64,000 bases of DNA from Prevotella sp. GTDB lineage: Bacteria > Bacteroidota > Bacteroidia > Bacteroidales > Dysgonomonadaceae. Positions 42,368 to 50,978 of the stretch are shown here, piece after piece (within the stretch, counting starts at the first letter, position 1; each line of letters begins with the position of its first letter). A model generated the notes under the pieces. The model did not search any database and was not told where the DNA came from. It saw only the letters and a list, made by a program, of their open reading frames with translations. The DNA is taken from positions 38,707-102,706 of the forward strand of contig JAITVH010000139.1 in the NCBI GenBank assembly GCA_031285905.1, given 5' to 3'. Position numbers and translations under genes: made by a program.

Positions 42368-44638
42368 ATGAAAAACATCAAACAGATTTGTATTTGCATT
42401 ATTCTTCTCTTTTCATGTATCAATCCTGCTTTTTCAGGAAATCGTCCTACAGGATTACTTACAGATCTGATAAAACATACAGATAAAGTATATATCAATG
42501 GTTATCCATCGTCTATATCTTTAGCTGATATCGATAATGCAATTGAACCGCTACAATATGCAGTGATCCAATCTACACATCCTATTTTCAGCTGGATAGT
42601 ACCCGGAGAAAAGACCGGGACTCTGCAAACGGCTTACCGTATTATTTTATCTGACAAACAGGAAGAAATAAAACAACTGAAAGGTACAATCTGGGATAGT
42701 GGCAAAACAGAAAGTAATCAATCAGTATCTGTCTTATATAAAGGAGAAGTACTGCAACCATCAAAAACATATTACTGGAGAGTAAAAACATATACCAATA
42801 CTGATGGTGAAAGTGACTGGTCTGAAATAAAGGCATTCAGAACAGGAAAGGATTTAAGGTCCTATGCGTCATCGGGTGAAATTCTTGTAAAGACAAAGGA
42901 TTACCCTCAGTCAACAAGCAAAATAAATAATAACGTTCATACTTTCGACTTTGGAAAAGCTTCATTCGGACAATTACTTGTGACTTTAACTTCAGAAACC
43001 GGACAGGATACTGTACAAGTTAATATGGGAGAACTTTCAAAAGACAAAAGGGTGGATTCCTCTCCGGGAGGTACCATTCGGTACCAAAGCCAAATTTTGC
43101 CCCTGATGAAAGGCACACATACCTATCGTATCAAAATAAAAAAAGACGAACGCAATACCGGGAATGCAGCCATAAAGATGCCTTCATATATAGGAGAGGT
43201 ACTGCCTTTTCGTTATGCCGAAATAGTAGGATATACAAAGGAGATAAACAATAATGATATTATCCGTGAGACTGTCACCTATCCTTTTGATGATAATGAA
43301 GCATATTTTCATTGCGATAATGATATACTTAACCAGATATGGGATTTGTGCCATTATTCCATTAAGGCTACAAGCTTTACAGGCATATATATTGACGGCG
43401 ACAGGGAGCGTATTCCGTATGAAGCTGATGCTATTATTAATCAGTTGGGGCATTATTCTGTAGATCGTGAATATTCTATGGCCCGTCGTTCACATGAATA
43501 CTTGCTTGAGCATCCTACATGGCCTACAGAATGGATATTACAATCGGTATTGATCGCATGGTATGATTATCTATACACAGGAGATACACGCTCACTAGCA
43601 GCAAATTATGAGATTCTGCAAAACAGAACATTGATGCAATTGAGAGAGAAAAACGGGCTGATATCGACTACTACCGGATTGCAAACTCCTGAATTCTCTG
43701 GTTCGATCCATTTCAATGGAAAGATAAGGGACATAGTGGACTGGCCAAACACAAACTGGGGTAAAGAATCTGATTATCAGGGTGAGGCTGATGGCTTCGT
43801 TTTCTCAGATTACAATGCGGTTACCAATGCTTATCATTACGAGGCCTTGAAGCTAATGGAACAAATAGCTTCGGTATTGGATAAAACCAACGATGCCACT
43901 TTCTATAAAAAAGAGCATATTAACTTTAAAGAATTATATAACAAAACATTCCTCGACAAGAAAAGAGGGATATACATGGATGGTGATACGACCGCCCATT
44001 CCGCCCTACATACCAATATGTTTGCCCTCGATTTCGGACTTGTTCCGGACAAATATATATCTTCAGTGATGGAGCATATCCGTTCACGGAAAATGGCATG
44101 TAGTGTCTATGGCTCCCAATTTTTGATGGAGTCGGTCTATGATGGATATGATGCAGAATATGCCTTATCACTGCTTACATCCACTGATGTGCGTAGCTGG
44201 TATAATATGATAAGGGTAGGCTCTACCATATCTTTAGAGGCCTGGGATAATAAATACAAGCCTAACCAGGATTGGAATCATGCGTGGGGAGCCGTTCCTG
44301 CCAACATCATTCCCCGCAGGCTGGTAGGAGTAGAACCTTTATTGCCGGGGTATGAGAAAGTGAAGATATGTCCTCAAATAGCATCGCTTACCTCTGTAGA
44401 ATCGAAAATACCAACTATCAGGGGAAATATAGAAATAAGCATAAATAACAAAGATATATATACAATGACCGTGAAACTTCCAGCTAATATGGAAGGTGAA
44501 GTATATCTGCCATTTATCAAAGGTAAAACTAAAGTAACCTGTAACGGAGAATCTTTAAAAACAGAAAAAGTAAAAGATAAACCGTTTCTTTATGTAGGGA
44601 AGATATCTTCCGGAGTATATACTTTTGTATTACAATAA
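42368..44638 (+). CDS. Alpha-L-rhamnosidase-like glycoside hydrolase (GH78)
   Basis: I take ATG 42368-42370 as start, because MKNIKQICICIILLFSCINPAFSG is a signal peptide and the upstream TTG adds only four residues; 756 residues result. An N-terminal Ig-like part (WIVPGEKTGTLQTAYRIIL, SKTYYWRVKTYTN) and a beta-sandwich precede the six-hairpin barrel with TGIYIDGDRERIPYEADAIINQLGHYS, WILQSVLIAWYDYLYTGD, DWPNTNWGKESDYQGEADGFV and SLEAWDNKYKPNQDWNHAWGA. The GDRERIPYEAD segment holds the acid residues typical of GH78. It releases rhamnose from plant or bacterial glycans, probably in the periplasm. No susCD pair is adjacent. Confidence 0.85.
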   Translation: MKNIKQICICIILLFSCINPAFSGNRPTGLLTDLIKHTDKVYINGYPSSISLADIDNAIEPLQYAVIQSTHPIFSWIVPGEKTGTLQTAYRIILSDKQEEIKQLKGTIWDSGKTESNQSVSVLYKGEVLQPSKTYYWRVKTYTNTDGESDWSEIKAFRTGKDLRSYASSGEILVKTKDYPQSTSKINNNVHTFDFGKASFGQLLVTLTSETGQDTVQVNMGELSKDKRVDSSPGGTIRYQSQILPLMKGTHTYRIKIKKDERNTGNAAIKMPSYIGEVLPFRYAEIVGYTKEINNNDIIRETVTYPFDDNEAYFHCDNDILNQIWDLCHYSIKATSFTGIYIDGDRERIPYEADAIINQLGHYSVDREYSMARRSHEYLLEHPTWPTEWILQSVLIAWYDYLYTGDTRSLAANYEILQNRTLMQLREKNGLISTTTGLQTPEFSGSIHFNGKIRDIVDWPNTNWGKESDYQGEADGFVFSDYNAVTNAYHYEALKLMEQIASVLDKTNDATFYKKEHINFKELYNKTFLDKKRGIYMDGDTTAHSALHTNMFALDFGLVPDKYISSVMEHIRSRKMACSVYGSQFLMESVYDGYDAEYALSLLTSTDVRSWYNMIRVGSTISLEAWDNKYKPNQDWNHAWGAVPANIIPRRLVGVEPLLPGYEKVKICPQIASLTSVESKIPTIRGNIEISINNKDIYTMTVKLPANMEGEVYLPFIKGKTKVTCNGESLKTEKVKDKPFLYVGKISSGVYTFVLQ

Positions 44639-44653
44639 AAGCCATATTATTGA

Positions 44654-46108
44654 CTACTCATTTTTGATTAAGACAAGTCGTTGATTTACAATATCCGGTA
44701 TCTCAGATTCATAATGCGTAACGTAAATCAACGACTTGTCCTCTCCGCAGAAGTCTTCAATCAGCTTTTTCACATATTTCTTATTAGTTACATCCAGCCC
44801 ATGCAGAGGCTCGTCAAGAATCAATAAATCAGGATTCTTTACAAATACACGGGCAAGCAACACCAACCGTTGTTCTCCTGACGATATATTAAGAAAAGAT
44901 ACATCTTTGAGGTGATCTACCCTAAAGATTTTCATCCATGCCAAAGCTTCTTTCTCCTGACTCTCATTACATTTCCGATACAAGCCTATTGTATCAAAAA
45001 ATCCCGATCCAACTACATCCAGGCATCGTACATTCTTGAGATAGTATAAATGCATCTCCGGCGAAATATATCCGATACGTTTTTTGATATCCCAGATGCT
45101 TTCACCTGTTCCTCTTTTTCTATCAAATAATGTAATATCATTAGCATACGCCTGTGGATTATCTCCACATATAAGACTGAGTAAAGTAGATTTTCCCGAT
45201 CCGTTGGCTCCCAGTAATGCCCACTTTTCGCCACGCTTTATCTGCCAATCTAAATCTTTTAGAATTGTCCGTTTACCGTATTTTATATGAATATTCTTTA
45301 ATATGGCAGCATAGTTAAAAGATAATGTTTTCTCGTTCTCGTTATATATTGATCTATTATTGTCAACAGATTTTTCTTTAAATAAACAGTTAATAAGAGA
45401 AACATTACCCATAAAACTATCATAAGATTCCACAGGGAACAACTCCTTATTATATACAGGTAGTACATGTGTTACAAAAACAGGAATATCTTCAGGGTTT
45501 GAAAGAACCAATACAACCTGTAAATGTTCCAATTCGGACAACCTTACTAATAAATCATTTAGAATCTTTCGGGACGGAGAGTCAAGCCCGATAAACGGAT
45601 TATCTAGAATCAAGATACGGGGTTTAGATAGTAGAGAGCGCACAATCAGGAACTTTCTTAATTCGCCACTTGATAGTAAGTTTACCTCCTTATCCATCAA
45701 CTCTGTTATATCGAACCATTCCAAGAGTGTATGAAGCCAGAGTGGATCAGCTTTGGAAACTAAATCCCTGACAACAGGAACATCATGTTCATCACCTTTA
45801 TTCCATCGTTGTTGATAATAACTGTTTTGAGTATCAATGATACTGTATATATCGGTGAAAGCGACACTCTTAATAGTAGAGGTGATTGTCTGGGATTTAC
45901 CTTCACTATCTTTACATATTATTTCACCTGACTTTAATGCATGTTTGCGAAGCATTATATCTACAAGCAGAGTCTTGCCACTACCATTAGGGCCTACAAC
46001 AGCCCAATGCTCCCCTTTTTTTATTTGCCAATATATGGGATTCCTAAACCTTAAATGTTCGAAGCGGGTAACCGCATTATCTATTTCAACTACCGTTTTT
46101 TGTGTCAT
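44654..46108 (-). CDS. ATPase with two ABC domains (ModF/PhrA-like)
   Basis: 484 residues with two ABC nucleotide-binding domains and no membrane helices. Domain 1 has Walker A VGPNGSGKTLLVDI, signature NLLSSGELRKFLI and Walker B RILILDNPFIG. Domain 2 has LLGANGSGKSTLLSLIC, FLNISSGEQRLVLLARV and DLLILDEPLHGLD, with the switch His in YVTHYESEIPD. This is the layout of the ModF/PhrA proteins, soluble double ATPases of uncertain role, once described as molybdate-transport- or photorepair-associated. No transporter permease is adjacent. Confidence 0.88.
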   Translation of the reverse strand: MTQKTVVEIDNAVTRFEHLRFRNPIYWQIKKGEHWAVVGPNGSGKTLLVDIMLRKHALKSGEIICKDSEGKSQTITSTIKSVAFTDIYSIIDTQNSYYQQRWNKGDEHDVPVVRDLVSKADPLWLHTLLEWFDITELMDKEVNLLSSGELRKFLIVRSLLSKPRILILDNPFIGLDSPSRKILNDLLVRLSELEHLQVVLVLSNPEDIPVFVTHVLPVYNKELFPVESYDSFMGNVSLINCLFKEKSVDNNRSIYNENEKTLSFNYAAILKNIHIKYGKRTILKDLDWQIKRGEKWALLGANGSGKSTLLSLICGDNPQAYANDITLFDRKRGTGESIWDIKKRIGYISPEMHLYYLKNVRCLDVVGSGFFDTIGLYRKCNESQEKEALAWMKIFRVDHLKDVSFLNISSGEQRLVLLARVFVKNPDLLILDEPLHGLDVTNKKYVKKLIEDFCGEDKSLIYVTHYESEIPDIVNQRLVLIKNE

Positions 46109-46281
46109 AACAGAATAACAGAATAAAAAAACAAAAGTAATAAAATGCTTAAGATTCTCCCCTAATATTTTAATGCTTATAACGCTTATCTGATCTAAGT
46201 TTCAGAGAAACAGCCAAAAGATTCCTTATACACAAGCGGAAACTTTTATTAAAAAAGTGGAAATAATTCAAGAATAATACC

Positions 46282-46289
46282 TAAATTTG
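46282..46289 (+). promoter_or_regulatory. Candidate -7 element for OmpA-family gene
   Basis: TAAATTTG matches TAnnTTTG, 55 bases before the ATG at 46345. Confidence 0.45.
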
Positions 46290-46344
46290 TAATTACTTTA
46301 ATGTTAAAAGGTTTTATTCCTTAACACCCTTATTATTTATAAAG

Positions 46345-46902
46345 ATGAGATATTTATTTTTAACTATGCTACTTGGGGTCTTTTCTTTCTTTGTATTGGA
46401 AGGAAATGCACAATCGAATGTTGGTGAAACTAAAATGGCTAAGCACCGCAAAAGTATGAGTGGATGCCCTGATATTTTTGCGCCGCCACAAGTGGAAGCA
46501 GCTCCAGTCATAGAGACTGCCCAACCACAAATAGAAATTAAGCCCGAGATTAAACAACCTGAAAGAAAACCTTTTTTCTTACCCGATCCTGTATTTTTCA
46601 GAATAAATAAATGGGCAATAGACGCTCCTGAATGGCAAAAAATAGATTTAGCTGTTAATTATCTTCGTGAGAATCCTACTTCTACTTGTGTAGTAACAGG
46701 ATATGCCGACAAAAAAACAGGAAACCAAACTATTAACCTAAGGCTTTCTAAGTTACGCTCCGAAGCTGTAGCTGAGGCATTGGTTAACAAATATGGTATA
46801 GCCCCTAGCAGAATCTCTATCAATTGGAAAGGTGATGGATTACAGCCATTCCAGTTAGAAAACGATAAAAACAGGGCTGTATTATTCCTTATCAATCCAT
46901 AA
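46345..46902 (+). CDS. OmpA-C-terminal-domain protein
   Basis: 185 residues: a signal peptide (MRYLFLTMLLGVFSFFVLEGNAQ), a linker with EIKPEIKQPERKP, and an OmpA-like peptidoglycan-binding domain (VFFRINKWAIDAPEWQKIDLAVNYL, VVTGYADKKTGNQTINLRLSKLRSEAVAEAL, RISINWKGDGLQPF). The usual Asp and Arg that contact diaminopimelate sit in GYADKKTGN and LSKLRSEAV. There is no beta-barrel, so it is a periplasmic or surface-anchored linker protein. A strong terminator follows. Confidence 0.85.
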   Translation: MRYLFLTMLLGVFSFFVLEGNAQSNVGETKMAKHRKSMSGCPDIFAPPQVEAAPVIETAQPQIEIKPEIKQPERKPFFLPDPVFFRINKWAIDAPEWQKIDLAVNYLRENPTSTCVVTGYADKKTGNQTINLRLSKLRSEAVAEALVNKYGIAPSRISINWKGDGLQPFQLENDKNRAVLFLINP

Positions 46903-46926
46903 GGAATTATATAACCAAGTATATAA

Positions 46927-46968
46927 AACAGGTGATCTCTTTTAGTAGAGATCACCTGTTTATCTTTT
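46927..46968 (+). terminator. Terminator after OmpA-family gene
   Basis: AACAGGTGATCTCT (46927-46940) and AGAGATCACCTGTT (46947-46960) form a perfect 14-bp stem, followed by TATCTTTT. Confidence 0.85.
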
Positions 46969-47155
46969 ACATCAATCTGAATATTTCGACAAATATTGTA
47001 TTCCGGCAGCATTCTTCCACACCTTCCCTTACAACTTGTACTAATAAATAATGAGAAATTAACGTAAATATCATTATTATTCGGTATTGATGCAGTATCT
47101 CAGTTGTTATTACTTTGCATAATCAAAAAATTACTAACAACAAAAAAGGAATATT

Positions 47156-47656
47156 ATGTCTAAAATAGGAATTTATTACGGCTCAACAACCGGAAATACA
47201 CAAGAAGTGGCAGAAGAAATAGCAAAGCAATTGAATGTTGCTAAAGCTGATTTATACGATGTTTCTAAAGCTAACGCTGACTACTCTGCATACGATGTCA
47301 TACTATTTGGCTCACCGACTCTGGGATTTGGAGATTCACAAGATGATTGGGAAGACTATATTGGTAAAGTCAAAGATTCTGACCTGAAAGAAAAAAAAGT
47401 AGCTCTATTTGGCTGTGGAGATTCCGTTTCTTACAGTGATACATTCGGAGACGCATTAGCTAAGATATATGATGTTATCAAAGATAAAGGTTGTGAAATT
47501 ATAGGTAAAGTAAGTACTGACGGTTATTCTTACGATGACTCTGAAGCAGTTGTGGATGGGAAATTTATCGGTTTGCTTATAGACAATGACAATGAATCGA
47601 ATCTTACAGAGCAACGCATAAACCAATGGATCGAGAATCTAAAAGAAAAGATTTAA
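47156..47656 (+). CDS. fldA: Flavodoxin
   Basis: FMN-binding electron carrier of long-chain type, 166 residues. IGIYYGSTTGNTQEVAEEIA is the phosphate loop (T/S-x-T-G-x-T), followed by SPTLGFGDSQDDWEDY and GCGDSVSYSDTFGDALAKIYD, the isoalloxazine loops. It can replace ferredoxin under iron shortage. The DUF2023 gene overlaps its last 31 bases, an association repeatedly seen in Bacteroidetes. Confidence 0.95.
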   Translation: MSKIGIYYGSTTGNTQEVAEEIAKQLNVAKADLYDVSKANADYSAYDVILFGSPTLGFGDSQDDWEDYIGKVKDSDLKEKKVALFGCGDSVSYSDTFGDALAKIYDVIKDKGCEIIGKVSTDGYSYDDSEAVVDGKFIGLLIDNDNESNLTEQRINQWIENLKEKI

Positions 47657-48012
47657 AAAACTCCGACCTACGGGTTTTCTCTCACCTTATTTACGAATAT
47701 AAAAAAGGAGTGCGGGATTTGATACTTTGTACCCTGACGGGTGACGCAGAGGAAAGAGTAAAAATAAAACTCAATAAAAATGCAATTAGCTATACTATAC
47801 ACAAATTGGGCAATGGAAATATCAATGTCTTTTTTGGGAAAGAAGAATGTCTCACTGTGATTAATAAGATATGTTCAGATAAGACATTAAATTTACTCAC
47901 ACCCGAAGAAGATTTTATACTGGGTATACTATTAGGTTATAGCATAAGCGAGCAATGTAATAGATATTGCAAAAGAAAAAAAGAAAGCCATAAAAATATA
48001 CTTATCTATTAG
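47626..48012 (+). CDS. DUF2023 protein paired with flavodoxin
   Basis: 128 residues. After about 16 leading residues, LRVFSHLIYEYKKGVRDLILCTL begins the DUF2023 domain, followed by NINVFFGKEECLTVINKICSD and LTPEEDFILGILLGYSISEQCNRYCKRK. The ATG used overlaps fldA by 31 bases in another frame; no ATG lies nearer the conserved part, so the overlap is probably real. DUF2023 is a family of unknown function usually encoded next to flavodoxin, so a role in flavodoxin maturation or partnership is inferred. Confidence 0.8.
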   Translation: MDRESKRKDLKNSDLRVFSHLIYEYKKGVRDLILCTLTGDAEERVKIKLNKNAISYTIHKLGNGNINVFFGKEECLTVINKICSDKTLNLLTPEEDFILGILLGYSISEQCNRYCKRKKESHKNILIY

Positions 48013-48112
48013 TATAATTTTCTTTTGATAGTTTTTTTAGTTGATCTGCGATCCTCATAGACGAGATGTCAATGAGGATTTGTATTTTTGAATATTTTAA
48101 ATTGAACTAAGT

Positions 48113-48748
48113 ATGGACTTATTTGATATGCGCAGGAATTTTTCCCTTAAAACTCTGGAAGAAAACGAAGTATTATCCAACCCTATAGATATGTTCCAGA
48201 TATGGCTTAAAGAAGCCATCGATTCTAAATCGATGGAACCGAATGCTATGACTTTATCTACTGCCACAAAAGATGGAAAACCATCATCCAGAGTTGTATT
48301 GCTAAAACAAGTGAAGACGGAAGGTTTCGTTTTCTTCACCAATTATGAAAGCAAAAAAGGGAAACAAATAGCAGACAATAATTACTGTGCACTCAATTTT
48401 GTGTGGCACGAACTGGAACGGCAGGTAAGAATAGAGGGAATAGCGGGCAAGATATCGGGCGAAGAATCTGATACTTATTTCGAAGTACGCCCCGAGAAAA
48501 GTAAACTTGGTGCATGGGCTTCCCCCCAAAGCCAAATTATCCCTGACAGGGCTTATCTGGAAGCTCTCAATATGGATTACAATTTAAAGTTCAAAGGAAA
48601 AGATATTCCCCGCCCGGAAAACTGGGGAGGATATATCGTAAAACCATATCTCATCGAATTCTGGCAGGGACGCCCGAATCGCTTACACGACAGGATACAA
48701 TATATCTTAACGGATAATGGCTGGAAGATAGAGAGGCTGGCACCATAG
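48113..48748 (+). CDS. pdxH: Pyridoxamine 5'-phosphate oxidase
   Basis: FMN-dependent oxidase that makes pyridoxal phosphate. The 211 residues carry LDTRRKF-like DLFDMRRNFSLKTLEE at the start, MTLSTATKDGKPSSRVVLLK, GFVFFTNYESKKGKQIADN, LNFVWHELERQVRIEGIA, KSKLGAWASPQSQII and FWQGRPNRLHDRIQY at the C-terminus, all standard. The length is usual. It stands alone between the flavodoxin pair and a beta-barrel gene. Confidence 0.95.
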   Translation: MDLFDMRRNFSLKTLEENEVLSNPIDMFQIWLKEAIDSKSMEPNAMTLSTATKDGKPSSRVVLLKQVKTEGFVFFTNYESKKGKQIADNNYCALNFVWHELERQVRIEGIAGKISGEESDTYFEVRPEKSKLGAWASPQSQIIPDRAYLEALNMDYNLKFKGKDIPRPENWGGYIVKPYLIEFWQGRPNRLHDRIQYILTDNGWKIERLAP

Positions 48749-48873
48749 CCTATGGAAGAGTGAAAATATTTATGATTATTCACAAATATCTGGTTAATTA
48801 ACGAAATTATATTTAATTTACAGATAGATATAAACAATACATATTGCTTATTGTCAAAATTTAATCTACGGTT

Positions 48874-49497
48874 ATGAATAAATATATATTCACTTTATTA
48901 CCTGCGCTACTCTCTTTCGCCTTAAACGTAACTGCTCAGGATAATACAAATAAATATCCCCGTAATGAAATTGGGATTTATTCGGCTATAGGCTCTAATG
49001 ATCTAATCAGGTTAGAAAGTATAGAAGGAGATGGGAGTTATAATAATGATGGATTAGTTGCCATCGGACTAAATTACATCTATGGTATAAACCGGAAGTT
49101 TGATCTGGAAACAGGTGTCGAATATTCAAATCACAATATTATTTACAAACCGCCGTATATGGGTGAGGGCTTCGATTATTCCCAAAAGAAAAAAAAATTC
49201 AAGTTAATAACTATACCTCTAACTGCCAGATTCAACTTTTGGCGATATTTCTTTCTTAATGGAGGAGCACTAATAGATTTTGACTTATCTGATAATGACG
49301 GTTATATAGACAAGCAGACCGGAATAGGCGCCACATTGGGTCTGGGAGCGAAATATGAATTTAGCTTTGGTTTAACCGCATATATCAATCCCTATCTTAA
49401 GCTTCATACGTTGATCCCCTTTTCTGCAGAGCGATATCATCAACGGGCACGGGAAAGCAGTATAAGATTGGGGGTCACTTATAAACTAAAAAAATAG
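48874..49497 (+). CDS. Outer-membrane beta-barrel protein
   Basis: 207 residues with a signal peptide (MNKYIFTLLPALLSFALNVTAQ), then about eight beta strands such as LVAIGLNYIYGINRKFDLETGVEYS, LITIPLTARFNFWRYFFLNGGALIDFDL and TGIGATLGLGAKYEFSFGLTAYINPYLK, ending IRLGVTYKLKK. An 8-stranded porin-like barrel of the Bacteroidetes OMP_b-brl type. It is separate from the two more similar barrels that follow. Confidence 0.75.
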   Translation: MNKYIFTLLPALLSFALNVTAQDNTNKYPRNEIGIYSAIGSNDLIRLESIEGDGSYNNDGLVAIGLNYIYGINRKFDLETGVEYSNHNIIYKPPYMGEGFDYSQKKKKFKLITIPLTARFNFWRYFFLNGGALIDFDLSDNDGYIDKQTGIGATLGLGAKYEFSFGLTAYINPYLKLHTLIPFSAERYHQRARESSIRLGVTYKLKK

Positions 49498-49620
49498 ATA
49501 TCCTCAATCATAAATATAGAGATAGAAAGAACGTTTAGTTCTATAAATTGGGTGTTTACAAAAATAGTATTACATTTATAGCTTTCAGCCCAACCGTTAA
49601 TCTTTTTATATCTAATTTAT

Positions 49621-50307
49621 ATGAGAACTAACAGATTCTTATTTATGGCTATTATTCTCTGCATCGTAACTATCCCGACAAATGCGCAGAGGAATAAAGA
49701 GGATGGCGTTGCAGTTGTATTTAGGGGTGGTATTGATCTCACTTTGATGTCCGGATTCAAATACAATGATTATTCGACAAAACTTCATCCGGAAGTTTCC
49801 TTTATGGGTGGGGTAAGTGTAAACTGGAATCTGGCTGAAAAATGGCGAATGTTTACAGGTATCGACTACATATCGAAAGCTGTCAGTCTGGAAATGCCAA
49901 AAACAGAAGTTTCCAGAAACATACCTTATTACAAACCGAAATATTTACAACTTCCTTTGCACTTAGGGTATCAGATTAAAGCTTATGAAATTGCGAATGT
50001 CTACTTTCATTTGGGACCATATATAGCTTATGGCGTAGGAGGAGAAATTACCTGGGAAGAAAGACAGGGAAAGAAAAGGACGAATTTCTTTACTGAGAAT
50101 AAATTCGACAAATTAGATTATGGTCTCGGTGCCGGTGTATATATCGATTATAAAAGCCTGGCCATCAATTTGGGTTATGATCACGGGCTGAAAAACATCA
50201 CGGCCTCAGATTTTAAGTTTCCTGACAAACCTGATTTGAATGCAGATGGAATATCTATAAAAAATCGCTGTATCTATTTTACAATCGGGTACAAAGGAGT
50301 TTTTTAA
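49621..50307 (+). CDS. Outer-membrane beta-barrel protein (PorT-like), paralogue A
   Basis: 228 residues: signal peptide ending TNAQ, then strands KLHPEVSFMGGVSVNWNLAEKWRMFTGIDYISK, LQLPLHLGYQIKAYEIANVYFHLGPYIAYGVGGEI and FDKLDYGLGAGVYIDYKSLAINLGYDHGLKN. It is closely like the protein at 50979-51668 (KYLQLP, HLGYQI, GPYIAYG, DYGLGAG, GYDHG, FPDKP repeated in the same order). Function unknown. A terminator follows. Confidence 0.78.
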   Translation: MRTNRFLFMAIILCIVTIPTNAQRNKEDGVAVVFRGGIDLTLMSGFKYNDYSTKLHPEVSFMGGVSVNWNLAEKWRMFTGIDYISKAVSLEMPKTEVSRNIPYYKPKYLQLPLHLGYQIKAYEIANVYFHLGPYIAYGVGGEITWEERQGKKRTNFFTENKFDKLDYGLGAGVYIDYKSLAINLGYDHGLKNITASDFKFPDKPDLNADGISIKNRCIYFTIGYKGVF

Positions 50308-50327
50308 CCATCTTATAAACAGATAAG

Positions 50328-50366
50328 AACCACAGAGATTTCGATGAGAATCCTCTGTGGTTTTTT
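50328..50366 (+). terminator. Terminator after barrel paralogue A
   Basis: AACCACAGAG (50328-50337) pairs with CTCTGTGGTT (50353-50362), followed by TTTTTTAATT. Confidence 0.8.
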
Positions 50367-50551
50367 AATTGGCTATACTAATCAGCCGTCAGAAATTATA
50401 TTTTTATTTTCAATTTATCTATACTATACCAGTGTGCTGAATACTGCTCGACGAAGTAATAACAAGGTTATATACTAGTGAGTCTAGAGCTCTTTGAATA
50501 ACTGATAAAACTGTTACTTTTACATACGCTACGCTCCTGTGACCGTTGGTT

Positions 50552-50568
50552 GTTACCTTTTAGTTAAA
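50552..50568 (+). repeat. TTACCTTTTAGTTAAA repeat, copy 7 (partial)
   Basis: GTTACCTTTTAGTTAAA preceded by an unrelated GACCGTTGGTT; only the 3' half of the core is kept. It is followed directly by the GTCATGCTGACGA-type element. Confidence 0.65.
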
Positions 50569-50577
50569 ACTAGTATT

Positions 50578-50640
50578 GTCATGCTGACGAGAGGAAGCAT
50601 CTCGTTTGGGTATAAGGGAGATCCTTTGGCTCCGCTGCGC
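50578..50640. repeat. GTCATGCTGACGA-type intergenic element
   Basis: GTCATGCTGACGAGAGGAAG then GCATCTC ... GAGATCC, a partial palindrome widespread in Bacteroidetes intergenic DNA; its other half (GAGATCCTTC, TCAGGATGACA) appears at 31806-31831. Confidence 0.45.
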
Positions 50641-50720
50641 TCTGCCGATTTTCAATTCTATCGTCAGAAACAACGTTCGACAGAGTGTAACGTAGTCAAT
50701 AACAGGGAAGAAATAAAAAG

Positions 50721-50785
50721 AAGAAAAAGCTAATGGCTATCAACTAGAAACTATAACTTGTTACCTTTGTTACTTTTTAGTTAAA
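50721..50785 (+). repeat. TTACCTTTTAGTTAAA repeat, copy 8
   Basis: AAAAAGCTAATGGCTATC leads to a core at 50760-50785 (one mismatch, TACTTTTTAG) containing TACCTTTG. Same arrangement as copy 5. Confidence 0.7.
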
Positions 50786-50889
50786 TTTGAATTATAATAT
50801 GCAATGAAAGATAAAGTGAAAAGTAGAACGATCGGTATTATAAAAATTCAAAATTCAAAAAAAAAATCAAAGTCTTTAAATAAATCTAT

Positions 50890-50897
50890 TATATTTG
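50890..50897 (+). promoter_or_regulatory. Candidate -7 element for barrel paralogue B
   Basis: TATATTTG matches TAnnTTTG, 81 bases before the ATG at 50979. Confidence 0.4.
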
Positions 50898-50978
50898 ATA
50901 CTATAAATGTCCTTCTTTAGAAAAAAGACAGCAAAATCGTTCATTGATTTTTAATTTGTTAACCAATATTTTGAAATT

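Larger units (their letters stand above)
50308..50978. other. Repeat-rich intergenic region between paralogous barrel genes
   Basis: After the terminator at 50328-50366 these bases hold two TTACCTTTTAGTTAAA repeats (50552-50568 partial, 50721-50785), a GTCATGCTGACGA-type element (50578-50640) and, in inverted orientation, a segment that resembles the long form of the repeat (GCTCCGCTGC ... GCCGATTTTCAATTC). A promoter-like TATATTTG lies at 50890-50897. A possible 64-codon frame there is not convincing. Confidence 0.6.

Noticed and set aside
50539..50733. A 64-codon frame between the barrel genes
   Set aside because: It lies across intergenic repeats (GTCATGCTGACGA element and the TTAGTTAAA repeat), has no family likeness and uses biased composition from the repeats.
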